Below are positions 25,393-33,468 of a DNA stretch of 44,535 bases, one piece after another. Origin of the DNA: Nocardia pseudovaccinii NBRC 100343 (lineage in GTDB: Bacteria > Actinomycetota > Actinomycetes > Mycobacteriales > Mycobacteriaceae). The position numbers were made by a program, and so were the translations under genes. Positions within the stretch are counted from its first letter, which is position 1. Each line of letters begins with the position of its first letter. Below the pieces are notes generated by a model. That model worked only from the letters and a program-made list of their open reading frames with translations, was not told the DNA's origin and made no database searches. The stretch is taken from assembly GCF_001613225.1 (NCBI RefSeq), contig NZ_BDBY01000235.1:1-44535 (forward strand), given 5' to 3'.

Positions 25393-26727
25393 ATGAGTTC
25401 GGTTCTGGGAGTTTCGGTGGGGGCCGGCGCCGTCCGTATGGCGCGACCACACACCGCGAGCCCCCACGGCCCCATCGCCCCGCATTCCTTCGATCTGCAG
25501 ACCATTCCGGTCGTCGAGCACCAGGTGGAGGAGCTGGCCGCCGAGGCGATCGGCGTGACGCTGGAATCCATGCCAGGTATCGCGGCCACCGCGATCGCCT
25601 ACCGCAGTGAGCAGCATGCCAAGGCGCTGCGCGCGGCCATGGCGCGGCAGCAGCTCACCAATTACGAACTGGTCCCCGAAATTGTCGCGGCGGTCGAATT
25701 CGCGCAGGCCACCGGGGATATCCGCGGCATCTCCTCGCTCGTCGTCTACGACCTCGGCAGCTCCGGACTGACGGTCAGCGTCGTCGACACCCAGACCCGT
25801 GAGATCCGCCACAGCGAACGCACCAGCGATATCAGCGGCGACTACCTGGATTCGCTGATCCGCGAACAGCAGATCGCCTCGGGCCGGATCGCGCATCCGC
25901 CGGATTCGGCGGGGCTGGCCGCCCTGGACGCACTGTGCCGCGAGGCCAAAGAGCAACTGTCCTCGAATACCGCCGTGGCGCTGCCCAGCGAACAAGGGCT
26001 GGTGCTGCTGGCCCAGGAGAATTTCGAAGCTCTGATCATGCTGGCGATCGAATCGTCGGCGCGGATGGCGCGCGATGTCATCGTGCGCTCGGATCGCCCG
26101 GTGCACGGCGTGCTCGCGATCGGCGGTTGCGCGCGAATTCCGCTGATCGCCAAGGTCCTCGAACGCTGGATGGGTGTGCCGGTCATCGTGCCCGACAGCC
26201 CGGAGACGGTGGTCACCCGCGGTGCCGCCCTGATGACGCGTCCGGTGCGCACGGTCGTCCAGACCCCGCAGCAGCACGCGCCCGCCGCGGATTCGCTGCT
26301 CGATGACGATGAGCTCTCACCCGCCTGGCTATCCGCACCGCCCAAGCGGCGCCGCGGCAAACGGGAAATCAATGGTGCGGTGCTTACCGTCAGCGCACTG
26401 GCTGTCGTCGCGGCGATCGGACTCGGACTCGGTTACGGCCCACAGGTTCTCACACGCGATTCGCAGAGCAGTGACCACCCGACCTCGGTCTCGCCGACCA
26501 ACCCGCCGCGCACCACCACCCTGGACCCGCAGATCGCGGTCGCACCGGCCAGCACCACCGAGTCCGCCGAGTCGGTGGCCGCACCGCCCCCGTACCGTGC
26601 GACGACCACGGAGCCGCCCACGCCCACGCCCGGCCCGAACACCATTGTCGTGCCAGGACTTCCGCCGATCGTGGTGCCGACGATTCCGCCCGTGATCCTC
26701 CCCTTCCCGCCACCCGTGCAGCGCTGA
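25393..26727 (+). CDS. Membrane-tethered Hsp70-like protein (copy 3)
   Basis: This encodes 444 residues. The actin-fold region is shorter at the N-terminus than in copy 1 but keeps both later motifs: SLVVYDLGSSGLTVSVVD (phosphate 2) and HGVLAIGGCARIPLIAKVLE (adenosine). A middle segment, CREAKEQLSSNTAV, also matches Hsp70s. The opening loop is GVSVGAGAV, without the usual Asp or Thr/Asn residues of GIDLGTTNS. A basic stretch (PPKRRRGKREI) precedes one transmembrane helix (GAVLTVSALAVVAAIGLGLG), then an outer tail of about 100 residues rich in Thr and Pro. The domain order matches the 4470 and 9076 genes, so the three are paralogues, although this one lies 15 kb away after udgA. The ATG at 25393 is where similarity to the family begins; the frame opens seven codons earlier. 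Confidence 0.7.
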   Translation: MSSVLGVSVGAGAVRMARPHTASPHGPIAPHSFDLQTIPVVEHQVEELAAEAIGVTLESMPGIAATAIAYRSEQHAKALRAAMARQQLTNYELVPEIVAAVEFAQATGDIRGISSLVVYDLGSSGLTVSVVDTQTREIRHSERTSDISGDYLDSLIREQQIASGRIAHPPDSAGLAALDALCREAKEQLSSNTAVALPSEQGLVLLAQENFEALIMLAIESSARMARDVIVRSDRPVHGVLAIGGCARIPLIAKVLERWMGVPVIVPDSPETVVTRGAALMTRPVRTVVQTPQQHAPAADSLLDDDELSPAWLSAPPKRRRGKREINGAVLTVSALAVVAAIGLGLGYGPQVLTRDSQSSDHPTSVSPTNPPRTTTLDPQIAVAPASTTESAESVAAPPPYRATTTEPPTPTPGPNTIVVPGLPPIVVPTIPPVILPFPPPVQR

Positions 26728-26930
26728 ACTGGTGACCTGCACTCCCCAGCGAAGCAGGCTATGCGGCAGTAGATCTTGTATTGCACGCCCTTTGTGGCGA
26801 GTGCACACCCGGTAGAGGGGTGCGCTGCCTTGCGAGGGTGTAGGGCGGTGGGTAGTTGGGCTGCACCCTGCGGCAGTTACCGAAGGGCGGGCCCCTCGTC
26901 GCCCCACGCAGTCTCGGATCCGGGCGGCGG

Positions 26931-28469
26931 TTACCGAGCGGCCGGACCGTCGTCGTCCCAGGATCCGCGCGGATCCGGGCGGCGGTAGCCGCGCGGGTCG
27001 GTGTCGTAGTCGGGTTCATAGTCCCGCGGGTCGGCGCTGCGGTAGCCCCGACTGCGTTCGTATGCCCGGGGATTCGAGGGTTGGTCGTTCCAGGCCGCCG
27101 AGCCCGGCTCGTCGTCCCGGGTCGGGGTCGAGGTCCGTTGGCGGCTGGGAGCGGCAGCGGAGCGGGACGGCGAGCGACGGGAAGGTGCGGACGCCTCGGA
27201 CTTCGCATGCCGCGAGTGCCGCGCGGGAACAGCGGGTTCGGGCTTGTGACCGAAGGGCCGGGCGAGCATGACGGCGATCGCGGTGGTCAACGGGACCGAA
27301 AGGGCCAGCGCGATACCGCCGACGGAGGAGCGGGCGATTTCGATGGCGACCGCATCGCCGGTCAGGACGTCGCGGATGGAGCGGCCCGCGACACTGAACA
27401 GCAGCAGCAACGGAAGCGCACCACCGGCATAGGCCAGCACCAGGGTGTAGACCGTGCTCGCGATATGGTCCCGGCCGACGCGCATGGCGGCGGCGAAAAC
27501 CTCGCGGCGCGAAGCGGATTCATCGATGGAGGCGAGTTCGAAGGCGGCCGAGGCCTGGGTGATGGTCACATCGTTGAGCACACCGAGCGAACCGATGATG
27601 AAGCCAGCCAGCAGCAGACCGGTAATGCTGACGTGCTCGATGTAGGTGGCGACGTTGGTGTTCTGTTCCTCGGATAGGCCGGTCAGATGGGTGACCTCGA
27701 TGGCGATCCAGGACAGCACCGCCGCGACGATCATCGATGTCAGCGTGCCGAGCAGCGCCGAACTGGTGCGCAGATTCACACCGTGCGCCAGATACAGCAC
27801 GGCATACAGAATCATCGCACCCGCGACCAGCGCGACCGGAATAGCGGGCTTACCGTCCAACAGGGCGGGCAGCATGAACAGCACGAGCACCGCGAAGGCG
27901 AAGACCAGCCCGAGCAACGCCCGCAACCCGCGCCAGCGCGCCACCACGATGACCACGACCACGAAGGCCAGCACGATCAGGGTCAGCGGCAGCCCGCGCG
28001 AGTAGTCCTCGAACGAGTACAGCGGCATTCCGCTCGGATCGGTCTGTCGCACGATCCGGATGTGGTCACCGGCATGCAGGTCGGGTTGTCCTGGGCCGGG
28101 CGCGATTTCGAACAGGGTGCGATTGCCCTTGTGCGGACCGGAATCGATGCTGATCAGGCTGCGCTGACAGGTGTAGCCCGCGGCGCGCGGCTGCTCGGGC
28201 TTATCGATGAACACCTTGCCGATCGAACTGCTGCCGCACGCGCCGACGTCCTGCATCATCACGGTTCCGGCTTCGGTCTGCACCGCGCCACCGCCCGCGT
28301 TCTGCATCGGCAGCGGGATGTCGATGTGCTGGCTGCTCGGCCACAGCACGATCGCGGCGATCACGACCACGACACCGATCGCGGCGAGCAGCCCGACGAC
28401 CACACGGGCCGCGGTCGCGCCGATAGCGATGGGGCCGGAATGGTCGTGGTGATGGTGATGATCACTCAT
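26931..28469 (-). CDS. YibE/F-family multi-pass membrane protein
   Basis: This encodes 512 residues. The N-terminus has a natural His cluster (MSDHHHHHDHS), then a transmembrane helix and a soluble loop of about 100 residues with two cysteines. The rest carries about seven or eight helices with YibE/F landmarks: a long VLAFVVVVIVVARWRGLRAL segment, NTNVATYIEHVSITGLLLAG, IIGSLGVLNDVTITQASAAF and VGRDHIASTVYTLVLAYAGG. The C-terminal 110 or so residues are cytoplasmic-looking, Arg/Asp/Pro/Tyr-rich, with repeated DPRxY/RGYR motifs and no helix. The YibE/F family is widespread in Firmicutes and actinobacteria, but its transported substrate or function is not established. The His-rich start suggests metal contact, which is only a guess. 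It is convergent with the third Hsp70-like gene and separated from aspC by a regulatory gap. Confidence 0.85.
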   Translation of the reverse strand: MSDHHHHHDHSGPIAIGATAARVVVGLLAAIGVVVVIAAIVLWPSSQHIDIPLPMQNAGGGAVQTEAGTVMMQDVGACGSSSIGKVFIDKPEQPRAAGYTCQRSLISIDSGPHKGNRTLFEIAPGPGQPDLHAGDHIRIVRQTDPSGMPLYSFEDYSRGLPLTLIVLAFVVVVIVVARWRGLRALLGLVFAFAVLVLFMLPALLDGKPAIPVALVAGAMILYAVLYLAHGVNLRTSSALLGTLTSMIVAAVLSWIAIEVTHLTGLSEEQNTNVATYIEHVSITGLLLAGFIIGSLGVLNDVTITQASAAFELASIDESASRREVFAAAMRVGRDHIASTVYTLVLAYAGGALPLLLLFSVAGRSIRDVLTGDAVAIEIARSSVGGIALALSVPLTTAIAVMLARPFGHKPEPAVPARHSRHAKSEASAPSRRSPSRSAAAPSRQRTSTPTRDDEPGSAAWNDQPSNPRAYERSRGYRSADPRDYEPDYDTDPRGYRRPDPRGSWDDDGPAAR

Positions 28470-28929
28470 GGCTCACCGGACTCCTACCTTTTCGTCTGTA
28501 GTCCAGGGTGCGAGCTTAAAGGATTTCATTTTCAAGATCGGATTCACGGACCGGCAGCGACCGACGAATAGTCATGAAAGGTGCCCACCCGTCGCCCGAC
28601 CACCACCCCTCATCGAATCGCTTCGCGATGCTGAACCGGTGGGGAAGATCGGGAGGGGGCGGCGGAGAGCAGGGGGATGTCTCCGCCGCCCGCAGGTTGG
28701 CGCCCAGGGGGGTAGGCAGCCTAACCCGAGGTCAGGTTGTCCAGGGGGGGTAGACAACTTGACCGGGCACTCGAAGTGCCAAGAGACACTGTACACAAAA
28801 AGTCTCGTTTAGCGCTAGCTAGTAACCAAAACTCGCAACTATCCGTACACCGGGTATGTTTTGCCCCCGGAAGCGGGGCGATCCGGTAGCCCAGCGCACG
28901 CTGACAAAGGGTTCCGGACCGCCCAGTTC
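28470..28929. promoter_or_regulatory. 460-base region upstream of the YibE/F gene
   Basis: No gene is supported here. The stretch is locally less GC-rich (28780-28860) than the surroundings. It contains a G-rich direct repeat: CCCAGGGGGGTAGGCA at 28704-28719 and CCAGGGGGGGTAGACAA at 28741-28757. The second copy sits inside the inverted repeat GTTGTC...GACAAC. A small hairpin, GGCACT-CGA-AGTGCC, follows at about 28766-28780. These are placed to control the leftward YibE/F gene or to form its 5' leader; no known riboswitch was recognised. Confidence 0.45.
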
Positions 28930-30177
28930 CTACTGCCGGTAACTCGACAGGAAGTTCCCGAAGCGCTCGATCGCCACCGCGAGATCTCGCGCCCACGGCA
29001 GCGTGACGATCCGCAGATGATCATGATTCGGCCAATTGAACCCGGTGCCCTGCACCATCAAGATCTTCTCCTGCAGCAGCAGATCCAGGATCAGCTTCGA
29101 ATCATCGTGGATTTCATAGACGTTCGGATCCAACTTCGGGAACGCGTAGAGCGCGCCCTTCGGCTTCACACAGGAAACACCCGGGATCATATTCAGCCGC
29201 TCCCACGCGACATCGCGCTGCTCGAGTAGCCGTCCGCCGGGCAGGATCAGATCCTCGATGCTCTGATGTCCGCCGAGTGCCACCTGAATCGCGTGCTGCG
29301 CAGGCACATTCGGGCAAAGCCTGGTCGAGGCGAGCAGATCGATACCCTCGAGGAAGCCGGCCGCATGCTCCTTGGGGCCGGTGATCGCCAACCAGCCGGA
29401 GCGGTAGCCCGCGACCCGGTAGGCCTTGGAGAGTCCGTTGAAGGTCAGGCAGAGCAGATCGGGCGCGAGCGTCGCCAGCGAAATGTGCTTGGCGTCGTCG
29501 TAGAGGATCTTGTCGTAGATCTCGTCGGCGAGCAGCAGCAGCTGATGCTTGCGCGCGAGGTCGACCAGTTGCTGCAGCACCTCGGTGGAGTACACCGCAC
29601 CGGTCGGATTGTTCGGATTGATGACCAGCAGCGCCTTGGTCTTATCGGTGATCTTGGCTTCGATATCGGCGATATCGGGCTGCCAGCCGTTGGATTCGTC
29701 ACACAGGTAGTGCACCGGAGTGCCACCGGCCAGGCTGGTCATGGCGGTCCACAGCGGATAGTCGGGCGCCGGGATCAGCACTTCGTCACCGTTGTCGAGC
29801 AGCGCCTGCATGGTGATAGTGATCAGCTCGGAGACGCCGTTGCCCAGGTAGACGTCGTCGACATCGAGTTCGGGAAAGCCGGGGACCAGCTCATAGCGGG
29901 TCACGATGGCGCGCCGGGCCGACAGGATGCCCTTTGATTCCGAGTAGCCCTGGGCATACGGCAGCGCGGCGATGATGTCGCGCATGATCACATCGGGCGC
30001 CTCGAACCCGAACGGCGCGGGATTGCCGATATTCAGCTTGAGGATGCGATGCCCCTCCGCCTCCAGCCGTGCCGCATGTGCGCCCACCGGTCCACGAATT
30101 TCGTAGAGGACGTTCTGCAGCTTCGTGGATTGCTCCAGCACGCGCGGCGGGTGATGCGGTAGATGGCTAGGACTCAC
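28930..30177 (-). CDS. aspC: AspC/AlaA-type class I aminotransferase
   Basis: This encodes 415 residues, starting at the GTG at 30177. It is a PLP-dependent aminotransferase that agrees closely with remembered M. tuberculosis AspC (Rv0337c): VLEQSTKLQNVLYEIRGPV, NIGNPAPFGFEAPDVIMRD, LPYAQGYSESKGILSARRA, and VINPNNPTGAVYS. The PLP-binding lysine is Lys251 in FNGLSKAYRVAGYRSGW, and the phosphate/carboxylate Arg region RIVTLPWARDLA is near the C-terminus. Enzymes of this subgroup act mainly as alanine (glutamate-pyruvate) or aspartate aminotransferases in amino-acid metabolism; the exact preference cannot be read here. In M. tuberculosis it is next to Rv0338c; here about 10 kb of other genes separates it from etfD. 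Confidence 0.92.
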   Translation of the reverse strand: MSPSHLPHHPPRVLEQSTKLQNVLYEIRGPVGAHAARLEAEGHRILKLNIGNPAPFGFEAPDVIMRDIIAALPYAQGYSESKGILSARRAIVTRYELVPGFPELDVDDVYLGNGVSELITITMQALLDNGDEVLIPAPDYPLWTAMTSLAGGTPVHYLCDESNGWQPDIADIEAKITDKTKALLVINPNNPTGAVYSTEVLQQLVDLARKHQLLLLADEIYDKILYDDAKHISLATLAPDLLCLTFNGLSKAYRVAGYRSGWLAITGPKEHAAGFLEGIDLLASTRLCPNVPAQHAIQVALGGHQSIEDLILPGGRLLEQRDVAWERLNMIPGVSCVKPKGALYAFPKLDPNVYEIHDDSKLILDLLLQEKILMVQGTGFNWPNHDHLRIVTLPWARDLAVAIERFGNFLSSYRQ

Positions 30178-30483
30178 CCTGCCTATGGTGCCATCCCCGG
30201 CAACTCGTTAATCGGTGCCTGATGGCAGCACCTTCGGCGCTGCGTGTTCGCGGCCCCCTGGTGTCTCGCGTCCGGCCCTTTCGAGCGACCTGCAAGCAGT
30301 CGCCAGCGGCGCCGTCGAAACATGCGACTGCGTCGTATGCGCTTCGACGACTCGGCTGTGTTCGATGGCCGCGCCTTCGGCGCGGACGCGAGACGGGCCG
30401 CGAACTCCTCGCTCGTAAGACTCGCTCCGTTGTGGTCGACAGTGCTTGTAACCGCAGCTTGGTCCAGTGCGCGCACAGCGGGA
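30178..30483. promoter_or_regulatory. 306-base region upstream of aspC
   Basis: No gene is convincing here; open frames on both strands lack family features and codon pattern. It lies between the stop of the helix-turn-helix regulator and the aspC start, both leftward. It contains an imperfect direct repeat, GATGGCAGCACCTTCGGCGC at 30221-30240 and GATGGCCGCGCCTTCGGCGC at 30364-30383 (18 of 20 bases). Each copy folds into a hairpin with a TTC loop, the second perfectly (CCGCGCC-TTC-GGCGCGG, 30369-30385). Confidence 0.4.
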
Positions 30484-31878
30484 TCAGGCCGACGAGTTGC
30501 CCGGCGGGATGCCTTTGGCCGCAGTGGTTCCGCAGAACTCTTCGATTTTCTCGTCGAGGAACCGCGCCTCGACGGCGTCGCGGAACTCCGGTCCGGCGAT
30601 CCGCCGCCGCAGCCCGACGAGCCGTTCCTCCAGTTGGGCGATGCGCTTGTCCTCGGCCAGGCCGAGCACCGGAACCAGCGCGGCGGCCGCACCGTCCAGA
30701 CTGCCGTTGATCAGATGCGCCGCAGCGCTGTCGACCCGGGCCATCGCCTCGGTGCCGTAGGAACGCCGCTCGGACGGACCGTTCGCATACAACTCGATGG
30801 CCTGTTGCGTCGCGGCCAGCGCGGGTTCGGCCTGACCGAGATGGATATATGTCGCGCCCGCGTAGTAATGGGCCTTGGCCTCGTTGAAGCCGAAGACGCC
30901 GCCGACCTCGTCGTGCAGCGAGTCGGTATCGGATACCTCGCGGGCATCGTCGGCGGCCCGGATACAGCGATCGGCATCGGCGTCACTGCCCAATCGAGAC
31001 CAGATCCTGGCCTCGATATTCAATAGTCGAACCTTGGCCGTGGCCGATTCGGCGAAGTCCTGCCCGCTCTGTGCCAGCAGCACTCCCCGACGCGGTCGAT
31101 CGGACCAGTATTCGATCAGCGCGTGCATGCCGCGGGTCCAGGCGCGCAACCCGTTGTGACCACACAATTCCGAATATGCCCAGGCCGCTCTGATCTGCTC
31201 GCCCGCGGCATCGAGATAGCCGAGGTCGGTGCTCGCATTGGCGAGCAGTCCCGACAGCGTGCCTGCCAGCAGATACAGATGGCTGGTATCGGCGGGGCGC
31301 TGATGCCCCTCCAGCAGCCGGTACACCCGGCGGCGCACGCGCAGCATCTCCACCATCATCGGTACCGGCGGGATGTGCACATATTCGTTCGCGATGCGCG
31401 TGACATCGGCATCGAGCTGCTCCAAGGTGGTGGCACCCACATTGGTGCTCTCGGCCTGGCCGGCATGCTCGCTCGCCTCATGGGCAGCCGCCATGATCAG
31501 ATCCCTCTCCGAAATCGCCGCTAACGCATCACCTCTCATCGCACCGGCGTCTATGAGAGCCAAAAGATCCGCGTCACTCGAATAATTGGGGCGAGCCGAG
31601 GCATCGGCCCGCCTGTCGAATCCGGGCGCGGTCGGTCGATCGAATACAGGTTGATCGATCATGGCCGCAAACCGCGCCCGCACAACATCGTCGGACCTGG
31701 CCAGGGATGTATCGAGGGCGGCTTGATTCACCGGACGTGGATGGACCCGGGCGCCGCCGGCCTCCCACTTCGATACGAGCCGCTCGTGCACACCCAGATG
31801 CGCTGCGAACTCCCGGATACTCATCCGCCTGGCATCGCGAAGGGCACGGGCCTCTTTACCTGACCACTGCCGGACCAC
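30484..31878 (-). CDS. Helix-turn-helix regulator with long C-terminal helical domain
   Basis: This encodes 464 residues from the GTG at 31878, which has GGAAGGG about 8 bases upstream; the longer frame to 32112 lacks a start signal. The N-terminal 45 residues are an XRE-like DNA-binding domain: RQWSGKEARALRDARRMSIR, EFAAHLGVHERLVSKWEAGG. The remaining 400 residues are Ala/Leu-rich and helical with TPR-like spacing, for example LYLLAGTLSGLLANASTDLG and GATYIHLGQAEPALAATQQA. Regulators of this plan are abundant in Nocardia and Streptomyces, often divergent from a small gene they control, as here. The target and signal are unknown. Confidence 0.75.
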   Translation of the reverse strand: MVRQWSGKEARALRDARRMSIREFAAHLGVHERLVSKWEAGGARVHPRPVNQAALDTSLARSDDVVRARFAAMIDQPVFDRPTAPGFDRRADASARPNYSSDADLLALIDAGAMRGDALAAISERDLIMAAAHEASEHAGQAESTNVGATTLEQLDADVTRIANEYVHIPPVPMMVEMLRVRRRVYRLLEGHQRPADTSHLYLLAGTLSGLLANASTDLGYLDAAGEQIRAAWAYSELCGHNGLRAWTRGMHALIEYWSDRPRRGVLLAQSGQDFAESATAKVRLLNIEARIWSRLGSDADADRCIRAADDAREVSDTDSLHDEVGGVFGFNEAKAHYYAGATYIHLGQAEPALAATQQAIELYANGPSERRSYGTEAMARVDSAAAHLINGSLDGAAAALVPVLGLAEDKRIAQLEERLVGLRRRIAGPEFRDAVEARFLDEKIEEFCGTTAAKGIPPGNSSA

Positions 31879-32058
31879 GACGTCATCCCTTCCGAACGAA
31901 CTCCTTCCCAGGGTACGAGCGCTTTGTGAGTGCGGCCACAGGCAAAAGCCGTCCGCTATCAGAGGCAGCGGAATGGCAGTAGAAGGCGAGCGGGTGGGCA
32001 ATTCCCGAATCGCCGTCCGGCACAGGACCCTTGGACACGAGGAGGCAAGGAGTTGGCC

Positions 32059-32508
32059 GTGAACGTGGAGAAACTCAGAACAGTCGACGATTGGGTGGCC
32101 TATTACCGGCACGAGTTCGGATTACCGGTCACCGAACGCGGCGGGTTCGTGATGCTGCCCATCACCGGCCGGGTCTGCGTTGTCCATCTGCCGACGATCC
32201 GGGCCGAAAAGGTCAGGGCCGCACTGGAACAGCACGGGACGAGGGGCCCGATGCTGGCCAGGCAGATTCGCTGGAGCTTCCTCGCCGAGCCGGACAGTCG
32301 GCCGGGCGCGCAGGTATTGGAGGTGCTGAACCGTCTCGATATAGGCATACCGGCCATCGGCAGTGCCGTGATGTTGCCGACCGGGCTCGGTCGGTGGACC
32401 CGGGAAGGGTGCTTCTGGGTCAATCCACCGAGTCGCGGCGACACGCTCCCACCGTTATCCGTCGTCATCACGACGGCACTCGCGGTGGGGGCGGGTGGCG
32501 GGGACTGA
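32059..32508 (+). CDS. Small protein of unknown function, divergent from the HTH regulator
   Basis: This encodes 149 residues from the GTG at 32059, which has AAGGAG six bases upstream. The sequence MNVEKLRTVDDWVAYYRHEF then FGLPVTERGGFVMLPITGRV shows no signal peptide or membrane helix. A Trp/Tyr-rich start and a later SAVMLPTGLGRWTREGCFWV segment are its most distinctive parts. I do not recognise the family. The 180-base gap to the divergent regulator gene should contain both promoters, so this gene is the likely target of that regulator. The pairing resembles common actinobacterial regulator plus small-protein modules. Confidence 0.6.
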   Translation: MNVEKLRTVDDWVAYYRHEFGLPVTERGGFVMLPITGRVCVVHLPTIRAEKVRAALEQHGTRGPMLARQIRWSFLAEPDSRPGAQVLEVLNRLDIGIPAIGSAVMLPTGLGRWTREGCFWVNPPSRGDTLPPLSVVITTALAVGAGGGD

Positions 32509-32667
32509 ATGCGTCGTCGGTCCCCGCCGCCGGGCCTACCGAGTCCGCCCCTCTACTGGCAGTCGACAGGGGCGGGCTCGGTCGGGTGTTTTTCGGGCCG
32601 GATCCGCGCGATCCGACGTGGGCGAAGAGGCAGCGAAAGGGCAGTGGGGTTGCGTCCTGGCGCCGAA

Positions 32668-32737
32668 ACCCGTACGCATCCGCAAGATTCGAGCGAGACG
32701 AGGAAGCTCGTTCGGATCGACGCCGATGCGTACGGGT
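32668..32737. repeat. Long inverted repeat between convergent genes
   Basis: ACCCGTACGCATC (32668-32680) and GATGCGTACGGGT (32725-32737) are perfect 13-bp inverted repeats, 44 bases apart. Partial pairing continues inward (ATCCG with CGGAT, CGAGC with GCTCG), so the 70 bases could fold into one branched hairpin. It lies between the small unknown gene and dcd, which are convergent. It could be a terminator, a structured RNA or the remnant of a small mobile element. Confidence 0.6.
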
Positions 32738-32791
32738 CGCTGCCGCTGGTCGCGATTATTTCCGGCCCGCCGAAACCCGCACTGCCACAGA

Positions 32792-33364
32792 CTAAGTGGG
32801 CAGCGGGAAGTTCAGATACGACCGGGAGGGGGTCGGTCCGCGCTGGCCCTGGTATTTGGAGCCCGCGCTGGTGCTGCCGTAGGGGTTCTCGGCGGGGCTG
32901 GTCAGGCGCAACAGGCACAGCTGACCGATCTTCATACCCGGCCACAGGGTGATCGGCAGATTCGCCACATTCGACAGTTCCAGTGTGATGTGGCCGCTGA
33001 AGCCCGGATCGATGAAGCCCGCCGTCGAGTGCGTCAGCAGGCCGAGCCGTCCGAGACTGGACTTGCCTTCCAGCCGACCGGCCAGATCGTCCGGCAACGT
33101 GCACACCTCGAGCGTGGAGCCGAGCACGAATTCGCCGGGATGCAGCACGAACGGCTCACCCGCGTCGGGCTCGACAAGGCTGGTCAGCTCATCCTGACGT
33201 TGCGCCGGATCGATATGGGTGTACCGCGTGTTGTCGAATACCCGGAACAGCCCATCCAGCCGCACATCGATACTCGACGGCTGGATCAGGTTTTCCAGGA
33301 GCGGCTCGACGCCGAGACGCCCAGCGGCGATCTCCGCACGGATGTCACGATCGGAAAGCAGCAC
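32792..33364 (-). CDS. dcd: dCTP deaminase (probably bifunctional dCTP deaminase/dUTPase)
   Basis: This encodes 190 residues from the GTG at 33364 (MLLSDRDIRAEIAAGRLGVE), the same length as M. tuberculosis Dcd. It deaminates dCTP on the way to dTMP; the mycobacterial enzyme is known also to hydrolyse the resulting dUTP to dUMP. Family landmarks are QPSSIDVRLDGLFRVF, FVLHPGEFVLGSTLE, the active-site stretch RLEGKSSLGRLGLLTHSTAG with FIDPGFSGHITLEL, and a C-terminal GSKYQGQRGPTPSRSY. All conserved positions appear intact. It lies 104 bases downstream of the NRPS-linked DUF6875-like gene in the same direction; its own promoter probably lies in that gap, because this is a housekeeping gene. Confidence 0.93.
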   Translation of the reverse strand: MLLSDRDIRAEIAAGRLGVEPLLENLIQPSSIDVRLDGLFRVFDNTRYTHIDPAQRQDELTSLVEPDAGEPFVLHPGEFVLGSTLEVCTLPDDLAGRLEGKSSLGRLGLLTHSTAGFIDPGFSGHITLELSNVANLPITLWPGMKIGQLCLLRLTSPAENPYGSTSAGSKYQGQRGPTPSRSYLNFPLPT

Positions 33365-33468
33365 GCCGACGAGCGTAGCGCCTGCTCGATACCGCTGCTC
33401 AGCCGCCGCATGGTGACGAGCTGCCGCCGTGTTGCCGATGGCTCGGTTGCCTTGTCCGGGACCCGATC

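Noticed and set aside
26934..28469. MSDHHHHHDH start suggesting a cloning tag
   Set aside because: The His run is interrupted by Asp, lies in a natural gene context with normal upstream sequence and uses mixed codons; it is a natural His-rich N-terminus.
28470..28929. Possible tRNA, riboswitch or small gene in the AT-richer stretch upstream of the YibE/F gene
   Set aside because: No cloverleaf, no known riboswitch core and no open frame with a ribosome binding site was found; only repeats and small hairpins are supported.
30183..30692. A 169-residue minus-strand frame between aspC and the HTH regulator
   Set aside because: It overlaps the C-terminal part of the regulator gene in another frame, is highly Arg/Ser-rich and has no start signal.
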